This document shows positions 35,565-43,736 of a DNA stretch of 64,000 nt, in pieces. Position numbers and translations under genes: made by a program. The number at the start of each line of letters is the position of its first letter. Within the stretch, counting starts at the first letter, position 1. The notes beneath the pieces were generated by a model. That model searched no databases. It saw only the letters and a program-made list of their open reading frames with translations, and was not told the origin of the DNA. Origin of the DNA: Pseudomonas monsensis (GTDB lineage: Bacteria > Pseudomonadota > Gammaproteobacteria > Pseudomonadales > Pseudomonadaceae); assembly GCF_014268495.2 (NCBI RefSeq), contig NZ_CP077087.1, positions 417,001-481,000 on the forward strand, in the 5' to 3' direction.

Positions 35565-36674
35565 TCATCTTTCTAGTTTCAGCAGCCTAAGTATTTCGGC
35601 AGGCTTATCCCATTCACCGTATGGGAACCAGATGGGTGTAATTCCGTGATCTGCCATATACCGGTCTCTTTCAATTCGTTCATCTGCATCGTTGGGCGCC
35701 ACCATAATCGCAAAATGCTCTGGCAAGAACTCCGGCGCGGAGTCATGAGCTTCTTTCAAAACAGTAAGGTATCGATCAGAGATAAGGCTGCATCCAACGA
35801 AAAGAACGGTAAAGCTCCCGAAAATCCTCTTTAGAGCATTAGGTATGGGGAGAGTGTAATCAATTACTTCATTACCGTATCCGAGGTTATACTCGGCCCG
35901 CGTCAGTATGCGATCCCGCTGCTCATCGATATTCCCATGCAGCTTTAGGAGGTACTTATCGCTTCGGTATATGGCTTTCAAGAATCTTCCAGTGCTATCC
36001 CTGCCGACGACCTTCTCCTCAAATGGGTGTTTTTCAGCGTGGCACTTTTCTAAGACACGATCAAAGTTTGTGGTTATGTAGCAGCCATCAAATAGGCCCA
36101 TTAGCTCTAGAGAGGGGCTTAGAGATGGGCTTATGCGGCCGCCCTCAAATTGAGTCGTGAAGTCCCTTTGGAAAACGTTGATGCTTAAGCGTGTTATAAC
36201 TTCGTCCATGAGCTGTTCGTGTTGCCCGTTTCTTAATCGCACCTTTACATCAGCTTCATCAAATCCAGAGCGGATCGCTTGACTAATTATGTAGTCGGAC
36301 CACGCAGGGCAGCCCGCGGATACCGAAAATCCCGCGCCAACAAAAGGAACTACAGTTGCTCGATGCCTCACCAAATTGAGGAGCTTGTCATACGCACCAT
36401 CGTTAGTTGGGAAGTCGCCAAGCATTAATACTTCGTGGCGCTTGATAGCGATGTCATCCTTAACTAACTGCCGGTACGTTGGGAGGTCCGAGACAAATAG
36501 TGCGGCGCTCACTGGGGAAATTGGTTGTTCTTCGCCGTCGGGTTTTCGAAGGATAAGTTCATATCCTTCGATGTCTCCATCATCTAAACGTCTGTTAAAG
36601 TCATCATTTAACTCAAATTCTTGGCTCTCGGTTGCGTGCTCGGCATAGTGGAAAAGTAAATCCCTAAGATTCAT
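35565..36674 (-). CDS. SIR2-like domain protein, probable NAD-targeting defence effector
   Basis: A 369-residue protein. Residues 1-105 are a distinct N-terminal part of unknown type. The SIR2-like domain follows: VVPFVGAGFSVSAGCPAW (GAG at 113-115, NAD phosphate loop), YITTNFDRVLEK (Asn203, Asp205), YLLKLHGNID (His246) and LFVGCSLISDRYL. The GAG, Asn-x-Asp and His residues match SIR2 domains that hydrolyse NAD+ in anti-phage systems such as ThsA and DSR; the zinc Cys residues of true deacetylases are not seen. The ATG overlaps the hsdS stop (ATGA), so it is translated with the type I restriction genes. The codon usage looks more AT-rich than in hsdR and hsdM. NAD hydrolysis is inferred from the residues. 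Confidence 0.85.
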   Translation of the reverse strand: MNLRDLLFHYAEHATESQEFELNDDFNRRLDDGDIEGYELILRKPDGEEQPISPVSAALFVSDLPTYRQLVKDDIAIKRHEVLMLGDFPTNDGAYDKLLNLVRHRATVVPFVGAGFSVSAGCPAWSDYIISQAIRSGFDEADVKVRLRNGQHEQLMDEVITRLSINVFQRDFTTQFEGGRISPSLSPSLELMGLFDGCYITTNFDRVLEKCHAEKHPFEEKVVGRDSTGRFLKAIYRSDKYLLKLHGNIDEQRDRILTRAEYNLGYGNEVIDYTLPIPNALKRIFGSFTVLFVGCSLISDRYLTVLKEAHDSAPEFLPEHFAIMVAPNDADERIERDRYMADHGITPIWFPYGEWDKPAEILRLLKLER

Positions 36675-38431
36675 TGTGCTACCCCGATCTTAAACACCGC
36701 ATCTGTAAGGTCTAGCTGGGTTGTCTTAGCAAGGCTGAGGCTGGCCTTGAGATGGTCGCACAGGGTCACCAGCTCATCGACTTTTTTGGTGATGCGTTGT
36801 TGCTCAAGCGTAGGGCTCAAAGGAACTAATAACTCTTCCCACTTCGAACGGTTTATGATCGGTGTTGCCGATCCCGTTGACTTCCGAATGATCGAATCAT
36901 AAAAAATATCGGTTGATACAGCAGCGAAAAGATATTTTGATGAAACAAAAATTGGCCTTATTGAGTTTATTTGCTGATTGAATGCCAGTCTTTTGTCCAC
37001 AATCGCCGCCTTCCCAATGGAGCCTCCAATGCAAACCATGAGAATGTCATTTGGCACGGCCTCCATGCTTTCAAACAAGCCTTCTTCTGAGACTGATTTC
37101 TCAGAAAGAAGCAGCTTGCCCTGAGGTGAGATCTGGCCCGGTCCAATAAATGGAATATTTCCCTCGAAAAACTCTGGCTGACTTGTGCTAGGTGTCTTCC
37201 CGGTTGAGCATATGCCAACTTGACCAAGTCTTACCCACTCCCATCCCTTAGGCAAAGCAAAGGGCTTTTCCTCTTCGCTAATCGGTGGCTGGGGTTTTTC
37301 CTTCTTGATTTTGCGCTCCTTTACCAGCTTCGCTTTTTCGGCGGCGATTTTCTTCAGAAGCTCACTGGCGGGTTCTTCGTTGGGGTCTTGCAGGACGAGT
37401 TTTCCCATCACGGCCAGTTGCAGAATGGTCTGCTTGAGCCGGTCGATGCTCTGTTCGGTGGTGAACAGGGTGTTGAAGTGGGAGGCGATGCGTTGCCAGG
37501 CGCTGGTGACTTGGGCGTTGTTATTCGCTTGAGTGAGACCAATAAGCAGGGCTTCTACCAGCGTTTGGTGGGCAGTACGACTGCTTTCAGTCTGCTGCTC
37601 CAGCTGATCACACAGCGCCATTAGTTCGTCGACTTTGGCGACAATGCGGTGTTGTTCGGCTAACGGGGGTAGCGGGATCGTTATCGCATCGACATCACTC
37701 AAGCGAAAACTATTCTTTACTCCTCGCTGTGGTTCATTAAATTGAAAAGATGCAAGTGGGGAACGCAATACTTCAGGGAAATACCGACCTCTGCACAATG
37801 GAAGAAATCTAACTAGGCACGTGTGTTGATTTATGTAAGCTTCACCAAAGTCTTCGGGAATCCTGCCCAAATTTCCTACTTCGCCGGTTATCGAGATAAG
37901 CAGGTCGTGCGCTTCTAGCCGTGTTCGATTTCCTTCACCGTTTTGAGGAGGATTCACGAATCTTAGGTTATCTAGTCGAAGCTCATAGCTGCCCTTTGAT
38001 AGGTTCCCCATAGTTACGAATATGGCGCCATCATCAGAAAGGTACTGGGCCCAATCACGAGATCCAGATGTTATGAGCTGAGAGACGTTCGAAATTCTCG
38101 CCCACTCCCACCCCGCCGGCAACGCAAACGGCTTTTGCTCTTCACTAATTGGGGGAAGCGGCTTTTCCTTCTTTATTTTGCCTTCCTTTACTAGCTTCGC
38201 TTTTTCTGCAGCGATCCTCCTTAATAACTCACTGGCAGGCTCGTCGCTCGGATCTTGAGGCACCAGCAGGCCGCGCACGGCAAGCTCCAGAATCAGTTCG
38301 CGAAGTTTCTTGATGCCGTAAAGTTCGATCTTGTTGGAGGAGCCCCGGCCAGCGGCAGATTTGCGCTTGATGGTAGAGGTCCATAGGTCCAGATGTTGGG
38401 TAACGAGTTGCTCAACAGCCACCATGTTCAT
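36671..38431 (-). CDS. hsdS: HsdS, type I restriction specificity subunit
   Basis: A 586-residue specificity protein with two target recognition domains and two conserved spacers. An N-terminal conserved helix region (KIELYGIKKLRELILELAVRGLL, DEPASELLRRIAAEKAKLVKEGKIKKEK, FALPAGWEWARI) is repeated near residue 355 (LQLAVMGKLVLQDPNEEPASELLKKIAAEKAKLVKERKIKKEK, FALPKGWEWVRL). Long coiled-coil spacers (PPLAEQHRIVAKVDELMALCDQLEQQ; LSPTLEQQRITKKVDELVTLCDHLKA) close each half. The two halves should read two separate half-sites of a bipartite DNA target. It overlaps hsdM before it and the SIR2 gene after it by four bases each. The length is above the usual 400-480 because of extended linkers. Confidence 0.93.
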   Translation of the reverse strand: MNMVAVEQLVTQHLDLWTSTIKRKSAAGRGSSNKIELYGIKKLRELILELAVRGLLVPQDPSDEPASELLRRIAAEKAKLVKEGKIKKEKPLPPISEEQKPFALPAGWEWARISNVSQLITSGSRDWAQYLSDDGAIFVTMGNLSKGSYELRLDNLRFVNPPQNGEGNRTRLEAHDLLISITGEVGNLGRIPEDFGEAYINQHTCLVRFLPLCRGRYFPEVLRSPLASFQFNEPQRGVKNSFRLSDVDAITIPLPPLAEQHRIVAKVDELMALCDQLEQQTESSRTAHQTLVEALLIGLTQANNNAQVTSAWQRIASHFNTLFTTEQSIDRLKQTILQLAVMGKLVLQDPNEEPASELLKKIAAEKAKLVKERKIKKEKPQPPISEEEKPFALPKGWEWVRLGQVGICSTGKTPSTSQPEFFEGNIPFIGPGQISPQGKLLLSEKSVSEEGLFESMEAVPNDILMVCIGGSIGKAAIVDKRLAFNQQINSIRPIFVSSKYLFAAVSTDIFYDSIIRKSTGSATPIINRSKWEELLVPLSPTLEQQRITKKVDELVTLCDHLKASLSLAKTTQLDLTDAVFKIGVAQ

Positions 38432-39921
38432 TTCTCTCCAGCCAAAGCAGCTGCCAGAATTGCCCTGAGTTGATCGCGTAGGCTCTGGATTTCCGCCTGC
38501 TGGGCCTCAAATTGGGCCAACAGCTCTTCTGGGTCGTGGCTAATCTGCTCGCCCACATGCGGATTCTTGATATCGAGGTTGTAGCTGCGGGCGGTAATGT
38601 CCTCGATACTCACCTTCCAGGCCTGCTGGGTTTCTATGCGGGTCTTGAAGCTATCGGCCTCGCTGCCCCACCATGCACGCTCGGTCTCGAACTCTTCAAA
38701 CTGCATGGGACGGGACTTGTTGTAGCTGCTCACGCCTTCCGGGTAGGGGTGCTCGTAGAACCACACTTCCTTGGTGGCTGGCCACTCGCTTTCCGGCTTC
38801 TTGGTGAAGAAGAGGATATTGGTTTTGATGCCTGTGTAGGGATTGAACACGCCATTAGGCAGGCGAACGATAGTGTGAAGGTGGCACTGTTCCAGCAGTA
38901 TCTGTTTCAGGCGGGTTTTCATTCCCTCCCCAAACAGGAAACCATCCGGAAGCACCACGGCAGCTCGGCCATTATTCTTCAGCAGCTTTACCACCAGGGC
39001 CATAAACAGGTCCGCGGTTTCGCGGGTGCGCAGTGTGGCAGGGAACTGGTTTTCCACGCCGTCTTCTTCCATGCCGCCAAAGGGGGGGTTGGTGACAATT
39101 ACGTTCACCCGGTCGGCCTCGCCGTAATCCTTATAGGCACGGCGACTGAGCATGTTGTCGTGCTCGATCTGGGTGGGTGTATCAATTCCGTGGAGAATCA
39201 TGTTGGTGGTGCACAGCATGTGTGGCAGGGCCTTTTTCTCCACACCGTGAATGCTGCCGACCATCACGGCTTCGTCATCGTTGTTTTTTACATACTTTGC
39301 GCGCTTGTGTTCGATGGTGCAGGCGAGAAAACCGCCGGTACCGCAGGCCGGGTCCAGTACGCTTTCAGCCAGTAACGGGTCCACCCGATCCACAATGAAC
39401 TTAGTGACGGCACGCGGAGTGTAGAACTCGCCGGCATTGCCCGCGCTTTGCAGGTCTTTGAGGATCTGCTCGTAAATGCTGCCGAAGGTGTGGCGGTCCT
39501 GTGTGTTGTTGAAGTCGATCTCGCAGATCTTGTTGATGACCTGTCGCATCAGTGTGCCCGACTTCATGTAGTTGTAGGCATCTTCAAAAACATTGCGAAC
39601 CACCAGTGCCCGTGCACCGGTTTCGCCGCTAACGTTTAGCTTGGTTTTCAGGGTGGGGAAGAGTTGCAAGTTGATGAAGTCGCTGAGCTCGTCGCCGGTC
39701 ATGCCCTCAGGATCAACTGCCCAGTTGCGCCAGCGCAAGTGCTCGGGAAGGGGGGATTTGTAGTCATCTTCCAGCAGTTCAATTTCGGCTTCGCGGTCAT
39801 CATAGATTTTCAGGAAGAACATCCATACCAGCTGGCTGATGCGCTGCGCGTCGCCATCCACGCCGACGTCCTTGCGCATGATGTCCTGAGTGGATTTGAT
39901 AATACCGCTGACGTTACTCAT
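38428..39921 (-). CDS. hsdM: HsdM, type I restriction modification methylase
   Basis: A 497-residue N6-adenine DNA methyltransferase. The N-terminal helical domain (HsdM_N) covers about residues 10-135. Motif I (SVLDPACGTGGFL, about 188-198) binds S-adenosylmethionine and NPPF (278-281) is the catalytic motif IV. FYTPRAVTKFIVD is also typical of HsdM. Together with HsdS it methylates the target and protects host DNA. It starts 36 bases after hsdR and overlaps hsdS (ATGA). Confidence 0.95.
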   Translation of the reverse strand: MSNVSGIIKSTQDIMRKDVGVDGDAQRISQLVWMFFLKIYDDREAEIELLEDDYKSPLPEHLRWRNWAVDPEGMTGDELSDFINLQLFPTLKTKLNVSGETGARALVVRNVFEDAYNYMKSGTLMRQVINKICEIDFNNTQDRHTFGSIYEQILKDLQSAGNAGEFYTPRAVTKFIVDRVDPLLAESVLDPACGTGGFLACTIEHKRAKYVKNNDDEAVMVGSIHGVEKKALPHMLCTTNMILHGIDTPTQIEHDNMLSRRAYKDYGEADRVNVIVTNPPFGGMEEDGVENQFPATLRTRETADLFMALVVKLLKNNGRAAVVLPDGFLFGEGMKTRLKQILLEQCHLHTIVRLPNGVFNPYTGIKTNILFFTKKPESEWPATKEVWFYEHPYPEGVSSYNKSRPMQFEEFETERAWWGSEADSFKTRIETQQAWKVSIEDITARSYNLDIKNPHVGEQISHDPEELLAQFEAQQAEIQSLRDQLRAILAAALAGEK

Positions 39922-39956
39922 TTAATTTCCTGAGGTCTTTAAGGGGGCTGTCTGGA

Positions 39957-42299
39957 TCAGTTGGCTTGTTTGAAAAGCTCGTTTTCCAGCGCCTGAACTG
40001 CTTGTTCGTAATTAGCTTTGCCGCCGAACACACCGTTGATGATTTCCATCGGAGTGCCGATCCGCTTGAAGGGGTCGAGCTTGAGCACATTATTGTTTTC
40101 AATGCTGGCGACGCCTTCGTCGGCATATTTGTCCAATAGAGCCTCCAGTACGGCGCGGGCTTGCTCACCATACTCGATGAAGTAGTTGCGCTTTTTCACG
40201 TTGCTGGCGCGTTCACGGCGGGTTAGCGGCGGCTGGTCGAAGGCAATGTGGCAGATCAGGTCGAAATCGCCGTAATCATTGCCCACTTCCTGCGCCAGCT
40301 TTGGCAGCTCAATGCCGTATTCGGCCAGCGCCTCGATAATTGCCGCCTTCTTTTTGGCACCGCTCCACTTCTGCAGAAAATCATCCAGCGAGGTGAACTC
40401 CTTGCGAATATTCTTACGGCTGTAGTCGCGGTAGCTTTCGGTGACCATCTGGCCGTCTTCGCCTAGGAATTCCACCCGCTCGTTGAGGATACGGACCTCT
40501 ACGCCGCTTACATGGAATTTCCTGACACCCTCGTCCTCCTCGCCGTCATCGCCTTCGTCCTCTTCATCCGGCATCGGATCCGGCGGTACCGGGTCATCAC
40601 CATCATCCGGTTCGTAGATCACCACGGGCTCGCCATCAAAGTCTGGGTCTTTGAACAGTTCAGTGGCGCGCTTAAAATCCATGATGGTGAAGAAATACTT
40701 GTTCTTTGACTCCTCGATGCGGGTGCCACGACCGACGATCTGCTTGAAAGTGGTCATGGAGTTCACGGTTTTGTCCAGTACGATGAGCTTGCAGGTCTTG
40801 GCATCCACCCCGGTGGTGAGCAGTTCCGAGGTAGTGACAATCACCGGGTATTTGCTTTCCGGATCTATGAAATTATCCAGCTCGGCCTTGCCCTCTACGC
40901 TGTCACCGGTGATGCGCATCACGTACTTGCTGTTTTTCTTGGCCAGCGGCCCAGCGGCATTGACAATGGCCTTGCGCATGCGCTCGGCGTGGTCGATGTC
41001 TTCACAGAAGATAATGGTTTTCTGGTAAGGATCCGTGGCGAGCATAAGCTTCATCACCCGCTCGGCCACTAGCTTGGTGCGCTTGTTCAGCACCAGTATG
41101 CGGTCCATGTCGACCTGGTTGTATTCGCGCTGCTCGATCTCATTGCCGAGGTCATCCTTCATACCGGGCGGTGGTGTCCAGCCGCGGATGTCCTTGTCGA
41201 TGTCGATGCGCACCACCTTGTAGGGGGCGAGAAAACCGTCCTGGATACCCTGCTTCAGCGAGTAGGTGTAGATCGGCTCTCCAAAATAGGTGATGTTGGA
41301 AGCGTATTTGGTTTCCTTCGGTGTGGCGGTCAGACCGAGCTGGATCGCGCCGTCAAAGTACTCAAGGATCTCCTTCCACGCGGAATCCTCGTTGGCGCTG
41401 CCGCGGTGGCACTCGTCAATCACGATGAGATCGAAGAAATCCCGCGAGACGGTTTTGAAGATCTTGTCTTCCTCATACGGGCCGGTGAGCGCCTGATACA
41501 GCCCCAGATATACTTGGTAGGAGGGGTCTATCTTGCGGCTCTTGATCTTGGTCATCACCGGGCCAAAGGGCTTGAAGTCGTTGACCAGGGTCTGGTCGGC
41601 GAGAATATTGCGGTCCACCAGAAACAGGATGTGCCGTGCTTTCTTGGCCTTCCATAGCCGGTAGATGATTTGGAAAGTGGTGTAAGTCTTGCCGGTGCCG
41701 GTGGCCATGACGAGCAAGAGGCGTTTTTTACCCTGCGCTACCTTTTCCACAACACGGTTGATGGCTTCGGCCTGGTAGTAACGCGGCTCCTTGTTGGAGC
41801 CATCGTCGTGATAGGGCTCGGTGACCAGTGCTTCCTGTTCGTCTTCAATTCCGCGAAAGAGCTTGTAGCGCGCCCAAAGCTCGTCCGGTGAGGGGAAGCC
41901 TTCCAGCGCAAATTCGATTTCTATGTCTTCGCCTGGAGCCGCGGACTTGTTGTGGCTGGCAAAGCCGTCTCCATTGGAACTGAAAGCGCAGGGCACCTCT
42001 AGGATATCGGCATAACCCAACGCCTGCTGAAGTCCATGGCTGACAGTGAAGGTATTGTCTTTGGCCTCCACCACCGCCACCGGTACGCCCTTCTCCTTCT
42101 GTAGGACGTAATCCGCAAACTTCTTCTTCTTCTTGTTGCGAGAGGACAAGTTGCCACGCACCACCACCGGGCCAGGTGTGAGGGTGACTTCTCGACGGAT
42201 CTGCGTCATTTCATCCCAGCCGGCCTTGGAAAGGGCTGGGGTAATGAACTTGGCTTTGATGTCCGCTTCGCTGAGCTCTTTCTTTTCTTTGCTATCCAT
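39957..42299 (-). CDS. hsdR: HsdR, type I restriction endonuclease/translocase
   Basis: A 780-residue protein. The N-terminal nuclease shows FADYVLQKEKGVPVAVVEAK (Asp63, Glu78, Lys80 of the PD-(D/E)xK site). The helicase motor follows with Walker A (MATGTGKTYTTF, about 199-205), DECH (295-298), SLTATPKE-like motif III (LGLTATPKETKYA) and QIVGRGTRIEE (motif VI). The C-terminus (LLDKYADEGVASIENNNVLKL, GGKANYEQAVQALENELF) resembles the EcoEI-type R subunit, suggesting a type IB system. An acidic linker (DDGDDPVPPDPMPDEEDEGDDGEEDEG) precedes it. It is the first gene of the four-gene operon. GAGAAAG precedes the ATG. Confidence 0.95.
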   Translation of the reverse strand: MDSKEKKELSEADIKAKFITPALSKAGWDEMTQIRREVTLTPGPVVVRGNLSSRNKKKKKFADYVLQKEKGVPVAVVEAKDNTFTVSHGLQQALGYADILEVPCAFSSNGDGFASHNKSAAPGEDIEIEFALEGFPSPDELWARYKLFRGIEDEQEALVTEPYHDDGSNKEPRYYQAEAINRVVEKVAQGKKRLLLVMATGTGKTYTTFQIIYRLWKAKKARHILFLVDRNILADQTLVNDFKPFGPVMTKIKSRKIDPSYQVYLGLYQALTGPYEEDKIFKTVSRDFFDLIVIDECHRGSANEDSAWKEILEYFDGAIQLGLTATPKETKYASNITYFGEPIYTYSLKQGIQDGFLAPYKVVRIDIDKDIRGWTPPPGMKDDLGNEIEQREYNQVDMDRILVLNKRTKLVAERVMKLMLATDPYQKTIIFCEDIDHAERMRKAIVNAAGPLAKKNSKYVMRITGDSVEGKAELDNFIDPESKYPVIVTTSELLTTGVDAKTCKLIVLDKTVNSMTTFKQIVGRGTRIEESKNKYFFTIMDFKRATELFKDPDFDGEPVVIYEPDDGDDPVPPDPMPDEEDEGDDGEEDEGVRKFHVSGVEVRILNERVEFLGEDGQMVTESYRDYSRKNIRKEFTSLDDFLQKWSGAKKKAAIIEALAEYGIELPKLAQEVGNDYGDFDLICHIAFDQPPLTRRERASNVKKRNYFIEYGEQARAVLEALLDKYADEGVASIENNNVLKLDPFKRIGTPMEIINGVFGGKANYEQAVQALENELFKQAN

Positions 42300-42357
42300 T
42301 GCTTTCTCATTCGACTGACAGCACCTGTGCGCTTAAACACGGCCGTATTGATTAATC

Positions 42358-42372
42358 CGGTAAAGTTTACCG
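42358..42372. promoter_or_regulatory. Perfect 15-bp palindrome upstream of hsdR
   Basis: CGGTAAA-G-TTTACCG lies about 59 bp upstream of the hsdR ATG, in the likely promoter. It has operator symmetry. No regulator gene is left in the island to pair with it. Confidence 0.55.
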
Positions 42373-42573
42373 AGTTGCTACGTACTTTCTAGCCTCGCTC
42401 GATGCCAAATCGACAGCTACAGAAGGCAGGGGTGACGTGGTCGTCGCTCAGTACCTATCGGTTTGTTTGGCGCATTTGCATTTCTCCACGCATGCGATGA
42501 TTTCCGGAGTGTAGTGGTCTAATGAAACCGGACACCCATTTAGGCGAGAATGCTCGCCAGATAGAGGTGTCTG

Positions 42574-42882
42574 ATGACCAAACAACGTCGTTCCTTTTCC
42601 GCTGAATTCAAACGCGAGGCCGCAGGCCTCGTGCTCGATCAAGGCTATAGCCATATCGAAGCCAGCCGCTCGCTTGGTGTGGTTGAGTCCGCGTTGCGCC
42701 GCTGGGTTAATCAGCTTCAGCAGGAGCGCACCGGCGTTACTCCGCAGAGTAAAGCGCTGACGCCAGAGCAACAGAAAATCCAGGAATTGGAAGCTCGAAT
42801 CGCTCGACTTGAGCGGGAGAAATCCATTTTAAAGAAGGCTACCGCGCTCTTGATGTCGGAAGAGCACGAGCGCACACGCTGA
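42574..42882 (+). CDS. IS3-family OrfA (helix-turn-helix subunit)
   Basis: A 102-residue protein with the HTH of IS3 OrfA (RRSFSAEFKREAAGLVLDQGYSHIEASRSLGVVESALRRWVNQ) and a leucine zipper-like helix (IQELEARIARLEREKSILKKATALLM). It recognises the IS ends and regulates transposition. The slippery heptamer TTTAAAG at 42828-42834 lies in its 3' part in the proper frame. Confidence 0.93.
   Translation: MTKQRRSFSAEFKREAAGLVLDQGYSHIEASRSLGVVESALRRWVNQLQQERTGVTPQSKALTPEQQKIQELEARIARLEREKSILKKATALLMSEEHERTR
42828..42834 (+). promoter_or_regulatory. Programmed -1 frameshift site (TTTAAAG)
   Basis: The heptamer is read T TTA AAG in the orfA frame, the X XXY YYZ form used for -1 slippage. The -1 frame is open from here to the end of orfB at 43736, and I see no ATG or GTG start and no stop between them. 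Confidence 0.75.
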
Positions 42883-43736
42883 TTGATCAGTTAAGTACCC
42901 AAGAGCCGGTCGATTGGCTTTGCGCAGTCTTTGATGTCACTCGTTCGTGTTACTACGCCCACCGCCTCAGGCGCCGAAGTCCCGACGTTGAGCGGCTTCG
43001 GTTGCGCAGTCGGGTCAACGAACTGTTTACGCAAAGTCGAAGCGCTGCCGGTAGCCGCAGTATCGTGTCGATGATGCAGGAAGACGACGAGCAGATCGGG
43101 CGGTTCAAGGTGCGAGGCCTGATGCGGGAACTGGCGCTAGTCAGCAAACAACCTGGATCACATGCCTACAAACAAGCGACGGTCGAGCGGCCTGACATTC
43201 CGAATATCTTGAATCGAGAGTTTGATGTTCCGGCACCCAACCAGGTCTGGTGTGGCGACAGCACCTACATCTGGGCTCAAGGGAAATGGCATTACCTGGC
43301 TGTGGTGATGGATCTTTACGCGCGCCGAGTAGTGGGCTGGGCGCTGTCGAACAAGCCGGATGCGGATCTGGTCATCAAGGCGTTGGACATGGCTTACGAG
43401 CAGCGTGGCAAGCCTCAAGGGCTTTTGTTTCACTCGGATCAGGGCTCGCAATATGGCAGCCGCCAGTTTCGCCAACGGCTCTGGCGTTACCGCATGCGCC
43501 AGAGCATGAGCCGTCGTGGGAACTGTTGGGACAATGCGCCGATGGAGCGTGTGTTCCGCAGCTTGAAAACTGAATGGATACCGACCGTCGGCTACATGAC
43601 AGCTCAAGAGGCGAATCGCGACATCAGCCATTACTTGATGCATAGGTACAACTGGATTAGACCGCATCAGTTCAACAATGGGCTGGCCCCGGCTCAGGCC
43701 GAGAAAAAACTTAACGTCGTGTCCGGGATTAGTTGA
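42828..43736 (+). CDS. IS3-family OrfB (DDE transposase), expressed by -1 frameshift
   Basis: About 302 codons in the -1 frame. The protein carries the HTH_21-type linker (RSRVNELFTQSRSAAGSRSIVSMMQ) and an rve integrase core with the DDE triad: WCGDSTYIW (Asp), FHSDQGSQYGS (Asp) and PMERVFRSLKTEW (Glu about 35 residues later). It is probably made only as an OrfAB fusion, which is the active transposase in this family. The DDE residues are intact, so the element may be active. A TTG at 43002 could give a shorter product lacking the N-terminus. Confidence 0.88.
   Translation, partial: FKEGYRALDVGRARAHTLIDQLSTQEPVDWLCAVFDVTRSCYYAHRLRRRSPDVERLRLRSRVNELFTQSRSAAGSRSIVSMMQEDDEQIGRFKVRGLMRELALVSKQPGSHAYKQATVERPDIPNILNREFDVPAPNQVWCGDSTYIWAQGKWHYLAVVMDLYARRVVGWALSNKPDADLVIKALDMAYEQRGKPQGLLFHSDQGSQYGSRQFRQRLWRYRMRQSMSRRGNCWDNAPMERVFRSLKTEWIPTVGYMTAQEANRDISHYLMHRYNWIRPHQFNNGLAPAQAEKKLNVVSGIS

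Noticed and set aside
35646..35834. Short plus-strand frame opposite the SIR2 gene as an antitoxin
   Set aside because: It overlaps the conserved C-terminal SIR2 coding region fully and has no ribosome site or antitoxin-like sequence.
42448..42509. Missing C-terminus of the island integrase on the far side of the IS
   Set aside because: None of the three minus-strand frames there shows the HxxR or Tyr motifs. One short frame (PEIIACVEKCKCAKQTDRY) is unrelated and too short to name.
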